From NCBI GenBank assembly GCA_963789215.1, contig CAWBJY010000004.1, forward strand, positions 372,001 to 436,000: DNA of 64,000 bases, written 5' to 3'. Position numbers and translations under genes: made by a program. The notes under the pieces are model-generated. The model was not told the DNA's origin, made no database searches, and saw only the letters and a list, made by a program, of their open reading frames with translations. Below are positions 59,920 to 64,000 of the stretch, in pieces. The DNA comes from Phormidesmis sp963789215 (lineage in GTDB: Bacteria > Cyanobacteriota > Cyanobacteriia > Phormidesmidales > Phormidesmidaceae). Positions within the stretch are counted from its first letter, which is position 1. Every line of letters starts with the position of its first letter.

Positions 59920-62196
59920 GTGCCACTTTCAACTAAAACACTCTGTCCTTACTGTGGCGTTGGCTGTGGCCTAGAGGTCTTTCCGCCCGCCCGTAAAGGA
60001 CGTAGCATTACTCGCGATAGTGAGGGCAGACCTATATGGCAGGCAGTAGGAAACAAAGCGCATCCTTCTAGCAAGGGGCAGGTCTGCATCAAAGGGGCAT
60101 CGGTCGGCGAGTCCTTGAACAAGTCTCGGTTGATGCGGCCGATGATGCGCGAGTCTTTAGACCAACCCTTCGAAGAAGTGAGCTGGGAGCAAGCTTTTAG
60201 CCGAATTACCTCAGAAATTCAGCAATCTATTGCGCAGCGCGGGCCAGATTCTATTTGCATGTATGGCTCGGGGCAGTTTCAAACCGAAGATTATTATGTG
60301 GCGCAAAAGCTAATTAAAGGCTGCATCGGCACCAACAATTTTGATGCTAACTCTCGCCTGTGTATGTCTTCAGCGGTGGCAGGCTATATTCAAAGCTTTG
60401 GCTCGGATGGGCCGCCCTGCTGCTACGACGATTTGGAGAAGACGGACTGCGCTTTTTTAATTGGGACAAATACGGCTGAGTGTCATCCGATTGTGTTCAA
60501 TCGGCTTTCTAAGCATCTGAAGAAAAATAAAAAGGCCAAGCTGATTGTGGTCGATCCGCGCCGGACGGAGACTGCAAAGAATGCAGATTTGCATTTGGCG
60601 ATTAAGCCCGGCACCGATATTGCGCTGCTCAATGGCATTGCGTATTTGCTCATTCGTCAAGGTCGGACGGATTTGGTGTTCATTGATTACTGTACCGAAG
60701 GCTTTACCGAGTATGCGCAGGTGGCGGCCCACTACCCGCCAGAGCGAGTGGCCGAGATTTGCGGTATTCCGCAGGCGGATGTGGAAATGGCGGCAAAGCT
60801 GTGGGGCGAGTCGGAGCGGGTGCTTTCGCTGTGGTCGATGGGCGTGAACCAGTCGACGGAAGGAACGGCGAAATGTCGCACGATTATTAATTTGCATTTG
60901 ATGACAGGAAACCTTGGCCGTCCGGGAGCCGGGCCGTTTTCTTTAACGGGTCAGCCGAATGCAATGGGCGGACGAGAAGCCGGTGGGCTAGCGCATATCT
61001 TGCCGGGTTACCGGCTGGTGAAGAATGAAGATCATCGGCGAACGGTGGAAAAGGTTTGGCAGCTACCGGAAGGGAGTATCTCGCCGACGCCGGGGCTAGC
61101 GGCTTGGGATATGATGCTGGCGCTAGAGCAAGAATCCGTTGGGGTCATGTGGGTGGCCGCGACGAATCCGGCGGTGAGTATGCCGGATATTAAGCGATCG
61201 CAAGCTGCCTTACGAAAATCTCCGTTCACTATTTGCCAAGACGCCTACTACCCAACCGAAACGGCGGCGTTCGCGCATGTGGTATTGCCCGCCGCGCAGT
61301 TTGGCGAAGCGACGGGAGTGATGACCAATTCTGAACGTATGGTCACGCTGTGTCAGGCTTTTCGCGATCCGGTGGGTAATTCTAAGGCGGATTGGGAAAT
61401 TTTTGCTGAAGTAGGCCGTCGGCTGGGCTTCGAGCAGCAGTTTGATTTTGCCGATGCAGCGGCGGTGTACGACGAGTTTGTAACGCTAACGACGGATCGC
61501 ATCTGCGATATGAGTGGGCTCAGCCATCAGCGATTGGCCGAGCAGGGGCCGATTCAGTGGCCGATTCCGATTCGCGAGACGGCAGAGACGGCGGCTAACA
61601 AATTCGATAAGCGGCTGTATACGGACTACAATTTTCCGACCGACAGCGGACAGGCTAAGTTCGCGGCTTTCCATGTAAAGGGCGTCGCGGAGCCGCCAGA
61701 TGAGGCGTTTCCGTTTGTGCTGACAACCGGGCGGCTGTTGGGCCATTGGCATACGCAGACGCGCACTGGGCGAATTGAGAAAATTGCGAAGAAGTATCCG
61801 CAGCCGCAGCTAGAGGTGAATCCAAGGGATGCGCAGCAGATGCGGGTGCAGTCGGGCGATTGGATGGCGGTGCGATCGCGCCGAGGCTCTGCTAATTTGC
61901 CAATTTTAGTGACTCAAAATATTCGCCGGGGCACGGTGTTTATGCCTATGCACTGGGGCTTTTTATGGGGAAAAGAGACTGAGGTCAACGCGTTGACTCA
62001 CCCAGAGGCTTGCCCGATTTCGCTAGAGCCAGAGTTAAAAGCCTGTGCGGTGCAGCTGACGCCAATTGCGCCACAGCCTCAGACGGTAGCACTGACCGGC
62101 GCGGAGCAAGTTCTTGCCATGATACAGCCATCATCGAGCGTGGTGAAGCCGAAGGTGCTAGAGAGTCAGTACGTGAGCGTTTCGTCGGATGTCTGA
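59920..62196 (+). CDS. narB: ferredoxin-dependent assimilatory nitrate reductase
   Basis: A protein of about 758 residues carrying one [4Fe-4S] cluster and a Mo-bis-MGD cofactor; it reduces nitrate to nitrite. The cluster cysteines are in TLCPYCGVGCGLEV with a third Cys in GQVCIKGA (family spacing). YGSGQFQTEDYYVAQKLIKG, ANSRLCMSSAVAGY (Mo-ligand Cys), RRTETAKNADLHLAIKPGTD and GRLLGHWHTQTRTGR follow, the last in the C-terminal MGD-binding barrel. The frame is open from 59818, but the GTG at 59920 gives the usual short N-terminus and has GAGGGT before it. The C-terminus overlaps an 18-bp tandem repeat. Confidence 0.95.
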   Translation: MPLSTKTLCPYCGVGCGLEVFPPARKGRSITRDSEGRPIWQAVGNKAHPSSKGQVCIKGASVGESLNKSRLMRPMMRESLDQPFEEVSWEQAFSRITSEIQQSIAQRGPDSICMYGSGQFQTEDYYVAQKLIKGCIGTNNFDANSRLCMSSAVAGYIQSFGSDGPPCCYDDLEKTDCAFLIGTNTAECHPIVFNRLSKHLKKNKKAKLIVVDPRRTETAKNADLHLAIKPGTDIALLNGIAYLLIRQGRTDLVFIDYCTEGFTEYAQVAAHYPPERVAEICGIPQADVEMAAKLWGESERVLSLWSMGVNQSTEGTAKCRTIINLHLMTGNLGRPGAGPFSLTGQPNAMGGREAGGLAHILPGYRLVKNEDHRRTVEKVWQLPEGSISPTPGLAAWDMMLALEQESVGVMWVAATNPAVSMPDIKRSQAALRKSPFTICQDAYYPTETAAFAHVVLPAAQFGEATGVMTNSERMVTLCQAFRDPVGNSKADWEIFAEVGRRLGFEQQFDFADAAAVYDEFVTLTTDRICDMSGLSHQRLAEQGPIQWPIPIRETAETAANKFDKRLYTDYNFPTDSGQAKFAAFHVKGVAEPPDEAFPFVLTTGRLLGHWHTQTRTGRIEKIAKKYPQPQLEVNPRDAQQMRVQSGDWMAVRSRRGSANLPILVTQNIRRGTVFMPMHWGFLWGKETEVNALTHPEACPISLEPELKACAVQLTPIAPQPQTVALTGAEQVLAMIQPSSSVVKPKVLESQYVSVSSDV

Positions 62197-62243
62197 TAGA
62201 TACTGAACACCTGATAGATACTGAATGTCTGATAGATAGTATA
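62193..62243. repeat. 18-bp tandem repeat across the narB stop
   Basis: CTGATAGATACTGAACAC (62193-62210) and CTGATAGATACTGAATGT (62211-62228) are followed by a partial third copy to 62243. The narB TGA stop (62194-62196) lies within the first unit. Confidence 0.85.
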
Positions 62244-62313
62244 AGTTTTGAGCTAGCGCTGCGATCGTGAACCCCCTGTAGTATGGATTTAGGTCAGATT
62301 CACAGGGATTGTT

Positions 62314-62787
62314 TTGAATAAGCCGCGAAAAAGTTTCCGCGAAAGGCACTTCAGCGACGCCGGTTTCCTGAAAAATTTGGGTCGATTTGAGGGCTGGGTC
62401 TCCAAGATCCTTTCGATTGCCATGGTGATGGTGATTGTGGTGATCATCATCGACCTAGCGATGTACTTAGTCACCTATTTGGGCGCGGAGCTGCTGAGTC
62501 CGAATGTGCGCGACGCCAATATTTTTTTTGGTAAAACGCTGCTGGATATTTTCGGTCTATTTCTCAGCGTGCTGATCGCGCTGGAGATTTTAGAGAACAT
62601 TACAGCTTACCTAAGAAAGCATGTGGTTCAAGTAGAGCTAGTGATTGTCACCTCGCTAACGGCGGTGGCGCGGAAGATTATTATTTTGGATCTTAAAGAG
62701 GTGTCGGGGGTGAGCTTGATTGGATTGGCGATCGCCATTCTTTCGCTCTCTATCAGCTATTTCATTGTTAAGAACGTGCGATCATAA
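62314..62787 (+). CDS. PsiE-like membrane protein
   Basis: A 157-residue protein with four hydrophobic helices: residues about 30-52 (KILSIAMVMVIVVIIIDLAM), 75-92 (LDIFGLFLSVLIALEILENI), 108-122, and 133-152. The segments LIALEILENITAYLRKHVVQVE and LTAVARKIIILDL are typical of the phosphate-starvation-inducible PsiE family. The start codon is TTG at 62314. It could be part of the nitrate operon transcript, but the 117-nt gap containing the repeat argues for separate expression. The function of the family is poorly known. Confidence 0.8.
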   Translation: MNKPRKSFRERHFSDAGFLKNLGRFEGWVSKILSIAMVMVIVVIIIDLAMYLVTYLGAELLSPNVRDANIFFGKTLLDIFGLFLSVLIALEILENITAYLRKHVVQVELVIVTSLTAVARKIIILDLKEVSGVSLIGLAIAILSLSISYFIVKNVRS

Positions 62788-62823
62788 GCGCGATTTTCTA
62801 CGGGTAAAGCTGTGCCGATGTAC

Positions 62824-63456
62824 TCAGTTGTAAACGTTCGATCCGCGCACTAGCACCAGCAGCAGTAAGTGAGCCGGATAAAAAGCATAAAACCAGCGAG
62901 CTTTAGCACCTCTTTGCTGGTTGTAGGCCATTAGCAAGAGCGGTACTGGCAGCACCGGCATTTGAAACGTGCCGAAAAGCGCTATTGAAGCTAAATGCAG
63001 ACTAATCCAGGCTATCCACCAAGGAGGGCGATTACGAAAGTAGCGCAGTAGCAAAATGAGCGCAATCCCATAGCTGCCGTAGCTAATACCTAGCACTTCG
63101 GTAATGAGCGCACCCGCTATCCAAGCCAGCCACGCCCATTTGGGCCGTAGCCTGGTCATTCGCAGACAAATCAATCCTACGAGTAGATGAAACAGAATGT
63201 TTGGGGTCGTTACGTCGAAGGCAATCTGGTAGAGGGGCTGGGAGACGAGTCCTAGCACAGCTAGCCGCAGTCCATAGCGCCAGATGTTTCGAGTGTGAGC
63301 CTCGCCCTGAATGAGCAGCCAAGCAAACAGCGGGAAGCTGATGCGTCCTACCATTCGCAGCCAGTCGCTCTCAGGGTAAAGAACGACGCCTATATGGTCT
63401 ATAAACATTGAAGCGGCGGCAATGAGCTTGAGATGGTGGCTGTTGAGTCCGGTCAT
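62824..63456 (-). CDS. TraX-family membrane protein
   Basis: A 210-residue protein with about seven hydrophobic segments. The N-terminal HHLKLIAAASMFIDHIGVVLY and the following RMVGRISFPLFAWLLIQGEAHT (about 33-54) are the TraX family signature. In F plasmids TraX acetylates pilin, but chromosomal homologues have no fixed role. Here the gene stands alone, with no conjugation genes in view. ATG 63456 aligns with the expected start. Confidence 0.85.
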   Translation of the reverse strand: MTGLNSHHLKLIAAASMFIDHIGVVLYPESDWLRMVGRISFPLFAWLLIQGEAHTRNIWRYGLRLAVLGLVSQPLYQIAFDVTTPNILFHLLVGLICLRMTRLRPKWAWLAWIAGALITEVLGISYGSYGIALILLLRYFRNRPPWWIAWISLHLASIALFGTFQMPVLPVPLLLMAYNQQRGAKARWFYAFYPAHLLLLVLVRGSNVYN

Positions 63457-63512
63457 GCGCGTTTTAGATACATCTGACGCTATGGGTACAGCCCTAGACT
63501 TCTGATACAGTC

Positions 63513-63977
63513 CTAGGCTTCCGGATAGGCTTCCTTCGCCTCAGCTATAGAAAACTCGTCTTTTGAATTCAACGGCTGAACAGCTACCGGTAGGCTAGCG
63601 CCTCCTAGCCCACGAATAATTCGGCTTTCTCTAGCGGATAACTCTTTCTCCGATTCTACAAAAATAATGAACAAAGGGTGTGGCGTTTCTGTTCCTTCAG
63701 CTAGTAAATGCCTGTGCTTTCTGGGCATTACCCACTCTACGCCCTGCCCTAGCTCTACCTGAGTCTGTCGCCATCTGCCCAGCAAGTTCGACAGGTCTTC
63801 GCTAGGCCGCTGAATAAAGAGGGCAATCTCAATGCCGGTTTTGATTTTCCATTCGGGGTCGCACATCATTAGCGCAATGTCGCAGGGCAGTGGGCGAATG
63901 CTATAGCGCGAGTCTATAATGCCAGCCGTTTCGGAGGTTTCTCGGCTACGAACGTTGGGCAGCGGAATGGCGACCAT
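63513..63977 (-). CDS. unknown protein, possibly extending past the window
   Basis: A 154-residue protein from ATG 63977. No stop lies between this codon and the window edge (the frame continues upstream as RRPQES), so the N-terminus may be further out. The sequence (RYSIRPLPCDIALMMCDPEWKI, RWRQTQVELGQGVEWVMPRK, ESEKELSARESRII) looks soluble and well folded. I do not recognise the family and see no membrane span. It is convergent with nothing and 56 nt upstream of the TraX-like gene on the same strand. Confidence 0.6.
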   Translation of the reverse strand: MVAIPLPNVRSRETSETAGIIDSRYSIRPLPCDIALMMCDPEWKIKTGIEIALFIQRPSEDLSNLLGRWRQTQVELGQGVEWVMPRKHRHLLAEGTETPHPLFIIFVESEKELSARESRIIRGLGGASLPVAVQPLNSKDEFSIAEAKEAYPEA

Positions 63978-64000
63978 ACTTTCTTGCGGGCGGCGAACGC

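Overview
The window is a chromosomal segment of an oxygenic cyanobacterium. It carries psbA (photosystem II D1), petL, a photosystem II S4-domain protein, ndhF and ndhD of the NDH-1 complex, System II cytochrome c maturation genes, and a nirA-nrtP-narB nitrate assimilation cluster with NtcA-type promoters. The octamer GCGATCGC (HIP1), typical of cyanobacterial genomes, recurs throughout on both strands. The genus cannot be fixed from sequence alone. No CRISPR array, prophage or intact insertion sequence was seen.

Layout. (1) 1-12.5 kb is mostly housekeeping: the tail of an unidentified membrane protein, a P-loop ATPase, a degenerate HUH/REP-associated transposase homologue, two tRNA-Leu genes, an M48 peptidase, murA, a SpoU methyltransferase, lpdA overlapping trpC, a bacterial-type CrtI-like desaturase, a frameshifted photosystem II S4 protein, and a repeat-containing unknown. 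(2) 12.7-22 kb is bioenergetic: ndhF, ndhD, ftsW, ccdA, ccs1 and psbA. (3) 22-25 kb holds a hexose-6-phosphate mutarotase, an OmpR-type response regulator and a low-complexity unknown. (4) 25-51 kb is a surface-polysaccharide island. It has a dTDP-rhamnose operon (rfbC-D-A-B), many glycosyltransferases, a Kdo-synthesis trio (kdsD, kdsA, kdsC), a Wzm/Wzt ABC exporter, a WbaP-type initiating transferase and a Wzy/WaaL-like protein. (5) 51-54.3 kb holds aroB, a TrpD2-like frameshifted gene and ntcB. (6) 54.5-62.2 kb is the nitrate regulon: a HEAT-repeat protein divergent from nirA-nrtP-narB. (7) The right end holds a PsiE-like membrane protein, a TraX-like protein and an unknown that may continue past the window.

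How the genes work together. NtcA class II promoters (GTAN8TAC, 22 nt, TAN3T) can be read directly in front of both nirA and ntcB, so global nitrogen control and the nitrate-specific activator form one circuit over nitrite reductase, nitrate permease and nitrate reductase. The polysaccharide island supplies dTDP-rhamnose and Kdo precursors and the machinery to build and export a glycan. It offers two alternative routes, ABC-dependent and WbaP/Wzy-like.

Most unusual: a psbA whose D1 stromal DE loop is rewritten by a pair of compensating indels; a transposase-like protein lacking both its HUH histidines and its tyrosine; several genes broken by single-base indels, mostly in short homopolymers (either assembly errors or real decay); a 2OG-oxygenase homologue with an iron-ligand His replaced by Arg; and a structured nirA leader of about 295 nt containing a possible small ORF.
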